DNA from: Paenibacillus contaminans
GTDB lineage: Bacteria; Bacillota; Bacilli; Paenibacillales; NBRC-103111
DNA length: 64,000 nt
Reading direction: 5' to 3'
NCBI RefSeq assembly: GCF_003285015.1
Contig: NZ_QMFB01000002.1
Location: 372,001-436,000, forward strand
Part shown: piece by piece, positions 44,985-53,032 of the stretch
Layout of the letters: every line of letters begins with the position of its first letter
Numbering within the stretch: the first letter of the stretch is position 1
Program-made: the position numbers and the translations under genes
Notes under the pieces: generated by a model
Databases searched by the model: none
What the model was told of the DNA's origin: nothing
The model's input: the letters and a program-made list of their open reading frames with translations, nothing else

Positions 44985-45341
44985 TTACAACGCCGTTATG
45001 AAATAATGATAAATGCGTTCATCTACAAGCTTTACGTTCTCTTCGCCGATGTATTCGGCCAGCTTCTCGTACGGAACCGCATCGTGAACGATTTCGCGCT
45101 GCACGGTAAAATCGCTTTGCCCGTAATTGTAAACGGCATCCGCTATCAAAAACATCGTATCGGGCTTGACGAACACCTCGCGGAACTTTTGTTCGGCGGG
45201 ATTCAGCGGCACCACCGTCAAATACGAGCATTTCGTATGCAATTTCGGATCCGTCGACCTTCGATTGATGGCAGCCCCTTGCAGAAGCGGATAAGCAAAC
45301 GGAGTGCGTTGCACCGCCCGTCTCAAGGTTTTTTCGTCCAT
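44985..45341 (-). CDS. Unknown small protein (118 aa)
   Basis: The ATG at 45341 follows AAAGGGGAGAG, a strong ribosome site. The protein is soluble, without signal or membrane segments. It is mixed alpha/beta in look: a Pro/Arg-rich start (RRAVQRTPFAYPLLQG), a beta-like middle (CSYLTVVPLNPAEQKFREVFVKPDTMFLIADAVYNY), and an acidic C-terminal half. I recognise no family. It is encoded immediately upstream of the double-kinase gene on the same strand and might be a cytosolic partner, but nothing in the sequence proves this. Confidence 0.7.
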   Translation of the reverse strand: MDEKTLRRAVQRTPFAYPLLQGAAINRRSTDPKLHTKCSYLTVVPLNPAEQKFREVFVKPDTMFLIADAVYNYGQSDFTVQREIVHDAVPYEKLAEYIGEENVKLVDERIYHYFITAL

Positions 45342-45797
45342 GATCTCTCCCCTTTGCTGTGCGACTCGTTGTGCTTCTTATCATATGTAAGACGAAAGCT
45401 CCCGAATGAACGGATATCGGCGAAACGGAACCTCGAATTATATAATGAATGTATTTCCTTGCGGCACTACTGATAAATAACATCTGCTCACATCATTGTC
45501 AATGAAAAATGTCCGAATTCATCGAGTATTCCGATTTGAGCACCCGAAAATAATTTGCTTTGTCATCCTTTTTCCTAGGGAACAGCGAGTTTATTGGGAA
45601 ATCGGACAAGCGGCGAGAAATAGCTGCCGGCCGAAAACATTTCGAAGCGCCATCTCATAGAGGTATTTCCGGGGAACGAATGGTCCCCACTATAAATATC
45701 GGCTGCGCCAAACAAAATCGTAAGTTTCTGCCGCAATCGAATTGTGTTACGATGTCGTAGGTATGATCCTAATTTTCCAGCATCAGGAGATGACACA
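45342..45797. other. 456-bp divergent spacer between the 118-aa gene and the MFS gene
   Basis: No gene is supported. Minor features are an inverted repeat GGGGA/TCCCC around a short loop near 45672-45690, a TACGA-TG-TCGTA dyad near 45750, and AGGAGATGACACA before the GTG at 45798. A short frame with a start at 45744 runs into the MFS gene but lacks a ribosome site. Confidence 0.45.
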
Positions 45798-46979
45798 GTG
45801 AGATCGTTTGCCATGACTTCCTACCTGCAATATTTTCTCTCGGGCCTTGTCATTACGACAATCGGCTCCGTCATGCCTCAACTGCTCGTCCACTACGGAA
45901 TATCCTATACGGAAGGCGGCCGGCTTGTTTTTCTCGGCTCGGTCGGCTTCTTGATCGGCGTGCCGCTCTCTTCCTACCTAATGGTGAGAATGAATGAAAA
46001 AACGGTATTGTCGATCGCAGCCCTTCTTATCGCCGTCGCGCAGCTGGGCATGTTTACGCTGCCTTCGTTCGGCTTGGTAACGGCATTCAATTTCATCAAC
46101 AGCATCGGCGTAGCCGCGCTCGAAACGGTCGTCGCCACGCTCATGATGGAGGTTTTCGTCGGACGCCGCGCAGTCGTTATGAGCTATCTGGAAGTGTCCT
46201 TCGGACTCGGCGCGCTGCTGATGCCGATTATAGCGAGCATTCTGATCGCGAACGGCGCGTGGAAATACTCGTTTCTCTTTACGGCGGCGCTTGCGGCTGC
46301 CATGACCGTCATTTGGCGCTTCGTCTCGTTTGCCAAAGATAAAGCCGACGTCGGCGAGCCGCTCGACGCGAGCGCGCCCCCTCCGCATAGGATGACAGCG
46401 CGCAAAAAGTGGCAGCTGCTCGCTTTATTCGGATTCATGATTATTTTGTATTCCGGCATCGAGGGCAGCTTGAACAATTTCCTTTCGTCTGTCTTTATCG
46501 GATATTTGGATCAAGTTCCTTACTACGCATCGCTCAGCATCGGGATTTTCTGGACGGCGATGGTAATCGGACGGGCGGCGACAGGCTGGATCATCCGCAA
46601 AATGTCGTACGGCCGCTTTCTCTTATGGAGCATGGCGGGTACGCTTGCCGGCTTTATCGGCTTTATTGTCATGCAAAATGCCGCAGCGGGCTATGCCCTC
46701 GTCACGCTGCTTGGCTTTACGATGGCAGGCGTCTACTCGATCACGATGGTATACGCCAACCATACGTTTCCCGGCTCGGAGCGCTTTGTGACGAGTTATA
46801 TAACCGGACTCGCCGGCTTCGGGGGCGCCGTCCTGCCGGCCCTTACCGGTTACGTGATGGATCACGCGGAAACCGCTGTCGCGTTATGGCTCGTCGCTGC
46901 CTTCGCCGCCTTGTTCATAGCGGCTTTGCTGACGATATTCGCTTTATACCAAAGGGTAGGCGCCGTCCGGCGTCTTTAA
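45798..46979 (+). CDS. MFS transporter (393 aa)
   Basis: Twelve hydrophobic segments with typical loops, for example YEGGRLVFLGSVGF-like helix 2 and FVGRRAVVMSYLEVSFGLGALLMP in helices 4-5. A cytoplasmic central loop rich in Asp/Pro/Lys lies near residues 180-200. I chose the GTG at 45798, 8 bases after AGGAGA; a longer frame from 45744 would add 18 polar residues with no ribosome site. It is a single gene with its own terminator. Substrate unknown. Confidence 0.88.
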   Translation: MRSFAMTSYLQYFLSGLVITTIGSVMPQLLVHYGISYTEGGRLVFLGSVGFLIGVPLSSYLMVRMNEKTVLSIAALLIAVAQLGMFTLPSFGLVTAFNFINSIGVAALETVVATLMMEVFVGRRAVVMSYLEVSFGLGALLMPIIASILIANGAWKYSFLFTAALAAAMTVIWRFVSFAKDKADVGEPLDASAPPPHRMTARKKWQLLALFGFMIILYSGIEGSLNNFLSSVFIGYLDQVPYYASLSIGIFWTAMVIGRAATGWIIRKMSYGRFLLWSMAGTLAGFIGFIVMQNAAAGYALVTLLGFTMAGVYSITMVYANHTFPGSERFVTSYITGLAGFGGAVLPALTGYVMDHAETAVALWLVAAFAALFIAALLTIFALYQRVGAVRRL

Positions 46980-47043
46980 CGTCAGCGGTTCCTTCAGGTT
47001 TAGAGCCGCTTCCACGAAATACTTTCCGATTAATCAAAGCAAA

Positions 47044-47073
47044 ACCTAGCGAAAAATCTCCGCTAGGTCTTTT
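47044..47073 (+). terminator. Terminator after the MFS gene
   Basis: ACCTAGCG at 47044-47051 pairs with CGCTAGGT at 47061-47068 around AAAAATCTC, followed by CTTTTTG. The next gene is convergent and ends at 47149. Confidence 0.85.
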
Positions 47074-47148
47074 TGTCGAGGCTAAGAGTCGCGCATTGAA
47101 ACCCTGCCGGGTTTCCGCGTTCCCAACACCCCTCAGCTCTCTTTTCGA

Positions 47149-48078
47149 CTATGACCGGTCTGCCGCCTCGGCCTCCGTCAGCGTTTTGTTTATCCAAATC
47201 GCGGCCTGGGCGCCTTCCCCCATCGCAATCGTCACCTGTTCCGCGTGAACCCCGGCATCTCCCGCAGCCCATACGCGCGGAACGTTCGTCATTTTGGAGC
47301 GCGGATCGGTGACGATATGCTTGTTTTCCATCCGCTCGACGCCAAGCTGAACGGCTAAATCCGTTCTCACCTCGTTGCCGCCGAAAGCGATGAAGCCGCG
47401 TTCGCCTGTAATCATAGCTCCGTCAACAAGCGTAACGCCGGCAAATTGCCCGTCGCCCTCCGCCGACACGGCTTCGATCGACTGCGCGACAGCTTCGATC
47501 CCCCGCTCCCTCAGCTTTATCTCAAGCTCGGACGTAACGGGCTTATGATCGTACTCGTGGTTGATATATACGATATCCCGGGTACGCGATGACAGCGCCA
47601 ACGCCATATTGGCGCCGACGTCGCCCGCGCCCAAAACGATCGTCTTCCGGCCTTGAACCTCGTAGCCGTCGCAGTCCGGGCAAACGTACACAGTCAAGCC
47701 GAGACACGGCGCCAGCCCCGGAAGGTCGGGCATCCGGTCAAGCAGGCCGGTGGCAAGCAGCAGCGTGCTTCCGCGATAGGCGGCATCCGGCCGGCTGGCT
47801 CCGCGTACTTCGAACGCGTCCCCGTTTCGGCCTGCCGACACCGCTTCATCGTCCACGAATCGGGCGCCGTAGCTCTCCGCTTGCTGCCTGCCGATTTTCC
47901 GCAGCTCCGGTCCGGAAATGCCGTCCGGCCAGCCGAGCACGTTGCGATATCGTCTGCACATGGCCGAGCGTCCGTTCCCGGCGTCGATGACAAGCGCGCT
48001 GCGCCCGGATCTGCCGAGCTGGACGGCGGCCTGCAGGCCCGCGATTCCCCCGCCTACGATGATGCAGTCATATAACAA
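47149..48078 (-). CDS. TrxR-like FAD-dependent oxidoreductase (309 aa)
   Basis: The start is TTG at 48078, 8 bases after AGGTGG, giving a compact N-terminus LYDCIIVGGGIAGLQAAVQLG. An in-frame ATG at 48108 adds 10 residues but lacks a site. FAD motif GGGIAG, redox pair CPDCDG near residue 132, a good NAD(P)H motif IVLGAGDVGANMALAL near 147-162, and VWAAGDAGVH near the C-terminus. It is related to the flavoprotein at 40567, though here the pair is separated by Pro-Asp. Probably a disulfide or dithiol oxidoreductase of unknown substrate. Confidence 0.88.
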   Translation of the reverse strand: MLYDCIIVGGGIAGLQAAVQLGRSGRSALVIDAGNGRSAMCRRYRNVLGWPDGISGPELRKIGRQQAESYGARFVDDEAVSAGRNGDAFEVRGASRPDAAYRGSTLLLATGLLDRMPDLPGLAPCLGLTVYVCPDCDGYEVQGRKTIVLGAGDVGANMALALSSRTRDIVYINHEYDHKPVTSELEIKLRERGIEAVAQSIEAVSAEGDGQFAGVTLVDGAMITGERGFIAFGGNEVRTDLAVQLGVERMENKHIVTDPRSKMTNVPRVWAAGDAGVHAEQVTIAMGEGAQAAIWINKTLTEAEAADRS

Positions 48079-48171
48079 TAGGTACACCACCTTTCTGTTG
48101 AACGGCATTCGTCAGCGGTTAGTGTATCCATTTTCCGGAAATCCATCACATACTCGATGCTTCTAATATTC

Positions 48172-49815
48172 CTAAAATCCTTCCATTGTTTTTAGAACTT
48201 TATCCCGAGCCAGCTTTCTTTCAAATTTATAATCGGGAGCCGTGTTCCCTTTATGGGCTTGTCGGTATTCTTTCGGTGAAAGCCCGGTTTCCTTCTGGAA
48301 TACCCTGGAGAAATAAGTCGACGACCGGTAGCCGAGCGATTCGGCAATTTCAATGATTTTTTGGTCGGTATGCGCCAGCCGTTCCTTCGCTTGCTGGATT
48401 CTCGCCCAATTGACGTACTGAATGAAGGACGTGTTCGTCTCCTTCGTGAACAAATAGCTCAAATAGTTCGGATGAACATACACATGCCGGGCTACAGAAG
48501 ACAGCGTCAGCTGTTCGTCCAAATGCGAATGGATATATTGTTTCGCCGCATGGATCGCCGGCACGTCATCCTGTTGGCGCGCGGTCATTTCATTCAGCTC
48601 TTTCAGTTTCGACGCGAACAGTGTGATCAGTTCGTCGGTTGGCTGAACCATGATGCTTTTCGTATCGGCAACAATGCCCTTCCCGCCGTCGGGAAAGAGC
48701 CCTCTTTGATCGGCGATTTCGTTCATCCAGACAAGGCCGTACATGACGATATAACGAAAGGCGAGCGGTTCCCGCATCTGCTGCCAGCCGGCAAGTTCGC
48801 CGCGAATGGCCGACTCATTCCATTCCTTCCTTTCCAGCCGCCTCCCGATGTAGTCCGCGATCATCCGAAAATCTTCCTGCATTTGCCCATTTTCCGCCGC
48901 AGCCCAGCTGACGTACTGCTTGCGCAAAAAATCCGTTTTGGCGGACGTGTACCCTTCCCGCAAATATCCGATGCTAGTTACTAGGCCGGACAGGCCGTAC
49001 TCCCAGGGAAGCGGAAGAAGCGCTTTCACTTTTTCGGTCAATTCTTCTATGAAAAAGCGGATTTTAACCTCCTCAATAACGCGATCCTCGCCAGCATCGT
49101 AAAGAAACAGCATCAAATAATCCGGCCTGCGCAAGCAAATGGCGGCGAACGGGCATTTCGCTGCCTGCAGCGACTCTTCGGCGATCATCTTGAACGACAG
49201 GCTGTAATAAGCGAAATCTTTCGGAGCCACCGACTGCTGCGATACGGATATATAGCACAAGTATGTGGCAAACGAATCTTTGTCGTAGGGAATCCCTAGC
49301 TCCTTTAGCTCCTCCTTGATCGATACCGGATTGATGTGGATGCCTTCAATCAGCTCGGTTACCAGCTTTTCCCTCAATTGCTTTTGTACACGCCCCATCT
49401 GATACTGATTCGTCTTTTGCTGGGCGGCTTCGTCCCTATTATCGCGAATCCACTGCTTTACATTGGTCAGGGCACGCTTCAGCTCGTTCCAGTCGATCGG
49501 CTTCGTCAAAATGTCCATCGCCCCGAGCCGCAGCGCTTTTTGCGCATATGCGAAGTCCTGGAATCCGGTGATAAGAATAACTGGGATTTCCAGATTTTCC
49601 TGCCTGATTCGCTTGAGCAGCTCAAACCCGTCCATGTGGGGCATACGAATATCCATAATGACAAGATCCGCTTCCCTGGCTTCGAGAAGCTCAAGAAGTT
49701 CCAGGCCGTTAGCCGCCGAACCGCATACTTCCCATTCATTATCAAGAGCGGAAATCAGCTTCGGCATCCCCGTACGGATATGATCTTCGTCATCTGCGAT
49801 CATCACGGTGTACAT
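48172..49815 (-). CDS. YesN-type response regulator with AraC output (547 aa)
   Basis: The ATG at 49815 follows AAAGGGTGATTCG and gives the receiver start MYTVMIADDEDHIRTGM; the frame continues upstream but would read through unlikely Arg/Ser-rich residues. Receiver 1-120 with D55 and K105. A long middle linker follows (about 130-430), then a C-terminal AraC double helix-turn-helix (about 435-540: LTLSSVARHVYVHPNYLSYLFTK, KIIEIAESLGYRSSTYFSRVFQK). It overlaps the kinase gene by 26 bases, a coupled two-component pair. It should activate the importer operon at its 5' end, upstream of 54481. Confidence 0.94.
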   Translation of the reverse strand: MYTVMIADDEDHIRTGMPKLISALDNEWEVCGSAANGLELLELLEAREADLVIMDIRMPHMDGFELLKRIRQENLEIPVILITGFQDFAYAQKALRLGAMDILTKPIDWNELKRALTNVKQWIRDNRDEAAQQKTNQYQMGRVQKQLREKLVTELIEGIHINPVSIKEELKELGIPYDKDSFATYLCYISVSQQSVAPKDFAYYSLSFKMIAEESLQAAKCPFAAICLRRPDYLMLFLYDAGEDRVIEEVKIRFFIEELTEKVKALLPLPWEYGLSGLVTSIGYLREGYTSAKTDFLRKQYVSWAAAENGQMQEDFRMIADYIGRRLERKEWNESAIRGELAGWQQMREPLAFRYIVMYGLVWMNEIADQRGLFPDGGKGIVADTKSIMVQPTDELITLFASKLKELNEMTARQQDDVPAIHAAKQYIHSHLDEQLTLSSVARHVYVHPNYLSYLFTKETNTSFIQYVNWARIQQAKERLAHTDQKIIEIAESLGYRSSTYFSRVFQKETGLSPKEYRQAHKGNTAPDYKFERKLARDKVLKTMEGF

Positions 49816-51160
49816 ACGAATCACCCTTTCCGGTTTCTGTCGGGAGCGGGAAGCCGAGCGTGATCGCCGTCCCGGCGCCGACGCTGCTCTCAATCCTATA
49901 CTCGAGCCGTTCCGCAAATAATAGGAGCAATCGGCGGTATATGTTTTTCAGCGCAATGGAATGCGTCTGATTTTCCTCGTGAAGCGGAGTTTGACCATCG
50001 GTTTGTTTGATATCGTTGGTCAGCTGCCGCAGACGCTGCTCGGGAATGCCCACCCCGTCGTCTTCGACGACGATATACAACCTCTCGCCGAGAACGAGTG
50101 TCAACGAAATATGCAGACGACCCGGTCCTTCCTTCTTCTCCATTCCATGAAAAAGCGCGTTTTCGACAAGCGGCTGGAGGATGAATGACGGAATTTTCCG
50201 GTCGAGCAGCGACTCGTCTACCTGTATATCCAGGTGAAAGCGGTTTCGAAAGCGGATTTCATACAGGCGGAAATAGTCGCGAATCATCGCCATTTCATCA
50301 TCGATCCGAATCCATTCCGCTTGCGTATAGACCATCTTTTTGAAAAAAAGACCAAGCTGATTGATCATCCTGGCCGTATCCATATCGTCCTTCATCAGCG
50401 CGTGCATCGAGATCGATTCCAGCGTATTCGCGATAAAATGAGGATTGATCTGGCTTTGAAGCGCGCGGTATTCCGCCTCTTTCCAGCGGATTTTGGAGGC
50501 GTATTCCCGGTCGATCAGCTGCTTGATTTGCCCGACCATATGATTGAAGCTGTCGCCCAGCTCGCTGAATTCGTCTTTCGTCCCGATATTGACGGCGACG
50601 TTCATGTCGCCGCTCTCGAACCTCTTCATTTTGCGCCGAAGCAGAAAGATCGGGTTCATCATCCGCTTGACGATAAAATAAAACAGAATACAGCATACGA
50701 GACCGCATGCCAGAATGCCAATCGCGACTTTCTTAATGAACGAAAGCTCGTTCAGCACCGTGCGAACCGGGATCACGCTGACCAGCTTCCAGCCGTAATC
50801 CTTCAGGGGGATACTGACGACCAACTCGTCATTATCGGCTCCTGCATCATTCTTCGCGCCTTCGAGGAAATCGAGGATCGAACCCATCTTCTTCGTTAAG
50901 CTGTATCGCTGTTCAGCGCCATATACGATATTTCCTTCCCTGTCGACCAGGTATGCTTTCATATCGGGATTAGCGTCAGCCTGGTTCATGATCGCGCGTG
51001 CCTCCGGGACGCTGCCATTGGCCAGGAACACGCCGAGCGGATTGCCGGTATAGTCGGTGAACAGCAGGAGAATGCCGAGCAGCATCCAAGGGAGAAAGAT
51101 AAACAACAATAGAATAAGCGTCAATTTGCCGCGAATGCTCCGGAATATCTTCGTCCCCAT
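49790..51160 (-). CDS. YesM-type sensor histidine kinase (456 aa)
   Basis: Transmembrane helix 1 at 12-34, an extracytoplasmic region of only about 108 residues (single-Cache-like, DMKAYLVDREGNIVYG), helix 2 at 143-165, HAMP about 166-217, then HisKA of the LytS/YesM type with H241 (QINPHFIANTLES) and a HATPase (VEDDGVGIPEQR). Its sensor is shorter than the roughly 250-residue double-Cache domains usual in this family. Start ATG 51160 has GGGGGCG upstream. It lies 22 bases after the permease gene and is the fourth of five genes in this operon. Confidence 0.93.
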   Translation of the reverse strand: MGTKIFRSIRGKLTLILLLFIFLPWMLLGILLLFTDYTGNPLGVFLANGSVPEARAIMNQADANPDMKAYLVDREGNIVYGAEQRYSLTKKMGSILDFLEGAKNDAGADNDELVVSIPLKDYGWKLVSVIPVRTVLNELSFIKKVAIGILACGLVCCILFYFIVKRMMNPIFLLRRKMKRFESGDMNVAVNIGTKDEFSELGDSFNHMVGQIKQLIDREYASKIRWKEAEYRALQSQINPHFIANTLESISMHALMKDDMDTARMINQLGLFFKKMVYTQAEWIRIDDEMAMIRDYFRLYEIRFRNRFHLDIQVDESLLDRKIPSFILQPLVENALFHGMEKKEGPGRLHISLTLVLGERLYIVVEDDGVGIPEQRLRQLTNDIKQTDGQTPLHEENQTHSIALKNIYRRLLLLFAERLEYRIESSVGAGTAITLGFPLPTETGKGDSYVHRDDRR

Positions 51161-51182
51161 TGAAGCGCCCCCGTTTCTGCCG

Positions 51183-52052
51183 TCAGCCTTTCAACCCGGT
51201 CATGCTGATGCCTTGCACCAAATATTTCTGCGCGAACAGAAACGCGATCAAGAGCGGAATCGTCGCGTACACCAACAGCACCATAATGTAATGCCAGCCG
51301 AAATTGCCGCTATTCTGCATGTTGTAGATCGCCACCATAATCGTCCACTGCTTCGAATCCGGCATCATCACCAGCGGCACGACGAACTGGTTGTACACCC
51401 CAAGGAAGGTTTGCAGTGTCACGACGGCAAAGATCGGCTTCGACAGCGGGACGATAATCGAACGAAGCGTGCGCATATTGGAAGCACCGTCTATTTTCGC
51501 CGCATCAAAAAGCTCGTTCGGCAACCCGTCGAAAAATCCTTTTAACAAAAAAATCGGCCATGCCCACGCTGCACCCGGGAGAATGACCGACCATTTCGTG
51601 TTGATCAAATTCCAGCCGGTCAGCGGAAAATGAACCATCATCAAGTAGCGCGGAATGAGCGTTGCGCCTTCCGGAATCATCATCGTAGCGAGAAAAAACA
51701 TAAGCACGAAATTGCCGAACTTCGGTTTAAGCTTCGATAGAGAGAATGCGGCAAGCGTGCTGACCGTGATCTGCAGCACGATCGTCGCGGCCGCAATTAT
51801 AAAGGTGTTACCAGCATAAAGTCCGAACGGCAGCACGTCAAGCACGTGGGTGAAATTCTCAAAGTGGAACGTCTTCGGAATCAGTCTCGGCGGCAGTTCG
51901 AAAATATCCTGCACACCCTTCAACGACGAAGAAATCAGCCATATAAACGGAAAGATTTGCACCGGGATGCCCAGCGCCAGCACCGCCACAATCCCTCCAT
52001 AGACGAATTTATTTTTGCGTTTTCTGTATTCGCTATCTGTAATTAAAGCCAT
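51183..52052 (-). CDS. ABC sugar permease, MalG/AraQ type (289 aa)
   Basis: The ATG at 52052 follows GGAAGGAG and gives MALITDSEYRKRKNK; the longer frame from 52361 would read into the previous gene and its first 103 residues look non-coding. It has six membrane segments, the coupling loop ELFDAAKIDGASNMRTLRSIIVPLS and the ending YLVQGISMTGLKG. It forms the channel with the MalF-like subunit encoded 32 bases upstream. Third importer of the window. Confidence 0.94.
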   Translation of the reverse strand: MALITDSEYRKRKNKFVYGGIVAVLALGIPVQIFPFIWLISSSLKGVQDIFELPPRLIPKTFHFENFTHVLDVLPFGLYAGNTFIIAAATIVLQITVSTLAAFSLSKLKPKFGNFVLMFFLATMMIPEGATLIPRYLMMVHFPLTGWNLINTKWSVILPGAAWAWPIFLLKGFFDGLPNELFDAAKIDGASNMRTLRSIIVPLSKPIFAVVTLQTFLGVYNQFVVPLVMMPDSKQWTIMVAIYNMQNSGNFGWHYIMVLLVYATIPLLIAFLFAQKYLVQGISMTGLKG

Positions 52053-52084
52053 CTCGTTTTCTCCTTCCAATCCATCCGCTCCGA

Positions 52085-52963
52085 TTAATCCTCCCGCTGT
52101 ATGCGGAGCTGCAAGTAGCTGAGCACCATGAGCAGGATGAACACAACGACCAGAATCGCCATCGCATAGCCGAAATCGTTGCCGGTATATGCGGTGTTGA
52201 ACGCGTACATAATGACCGTTTCGCTCGCCCCGGCCGGTCCGCCGCCCGTCATGACGAACGGCTGGTCGAAAATTTGCATGACGCCGATAAACTGCATCAC
52301 GACCATAATGCGAACGATCGGGCCAATGCCAGGAAGCAGAATATGCCGCAGCTTGGACCATATGCCCGCGCCATCCATTGCCGCAGCTTCATAAAGCTCG
52401 CTCGAGATGCTCTGAACCGCAGCCAGATAGATCAGGAAATTGAAGCCTCCGACGATAATCAAACCCGGAAACATCATCACCCACTTGACGAGCACGGCGT
52501 CATTCAGCCAGAGCTGCTGCGGGAGACCGACGAGCGAAATCAGGTAATTCGCCAGTCCGTAATCGGGCTGCCATATATATTTCCACAGCACGAGAAAGGC
52601 GATGCCTGGAGCAATGGCGGGAATGAAATAAGCCGAGCGAAAAAATGTTTTGAAGTGGCGAACTTCATTGATCAGGATGGCCAGCGCGATCGGACCCCAG
52701 AAGCCGAACAGGAACGAAATGAACACGAATTCGAGCGTGTTCTTGAACGCTGTGAGCAGCTGGGAATCCGAAAACAACCGAATATAGTTCTTCAACCCGA
52801 CAAACTCCCCTGGGGGGTTTATGATGCTGAACTTGAAGAACGAAACGAAAAAGCCTTGGGCCATCAAATAATAGTTAAAGAGAGCAAACACAAATACCGC
52901 TGGAACGAGAAACAGCCAGGCGTTGATGTTGTTCTTGATCGCTAACGAACGTGATGCTTTCAT
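52085..52963 (-). CDS. ABC sugar permease, MalF/UgpA type (292 aa)
   Basis: The ATG at 52963 follows GAGGTG at 9 bases. The longer frame from 52978 is less likely. It has six membrane segments and the coupling loop ELYEAAAMDGAGIWSKLRHILLPG near residue 210, and ends with LQLRIQRED. The N-terminus (WLFLVPAVFVFALFNYYLMAQGFF) is of the MalF/UgpA group. It follows the solute-binding protein gene after a 69-base spacer holding a hairpin. Confidence 0.94.
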   Translation of the reverse strand: MKASRSLAIKNNINAWLFLVPAVFVFALFNYYLMAQGFFVSFFKFSIINPPGEFVGLKNYIRLFSDSQLLTAFKNTLEFVFISFLFGFWGPIALAILINEVRHFKTFFRSAYFIPAIAPGIAFLVLWKYIWQPDYGLANYLISLVGLPQQLWLNDAVLVKWVMMFPGLIIVGGFNFLIYLAAVQSISSELYEAAAMDGAGIWSKLRHILLPGIGPIVRIMVVMQFIGVMQIFDQPFVMTGGGPAGASETVIMYAFNTAYTGNDFGYAMAILVVVFILLMVLSYLQLRIQRED

Positions 52964-52985
52964 GCAAACGCACCTCAACGTACGG

Positions 52986-53009
52986 GAGGGATTAAATCGT
53001 TAATCCCTC
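52986..53009 (-). promoter_or_regulatory. Intercistronic hairpin between binding protein and permease genes
   Basis: GAGGGATTAA at 52986-52995 pairs perfectly with TTAATCCCTC at 53000-53009 around ATCG. On the minus strand (the coding strand) no T-run follows, so read-through to the permeases is expected. It is the third such hairpin at an equivalent position in this window. Confidence 0.65.
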
Positions 53010-53032
53010 TCGTTTTTTCTTATGGTTTTGTA

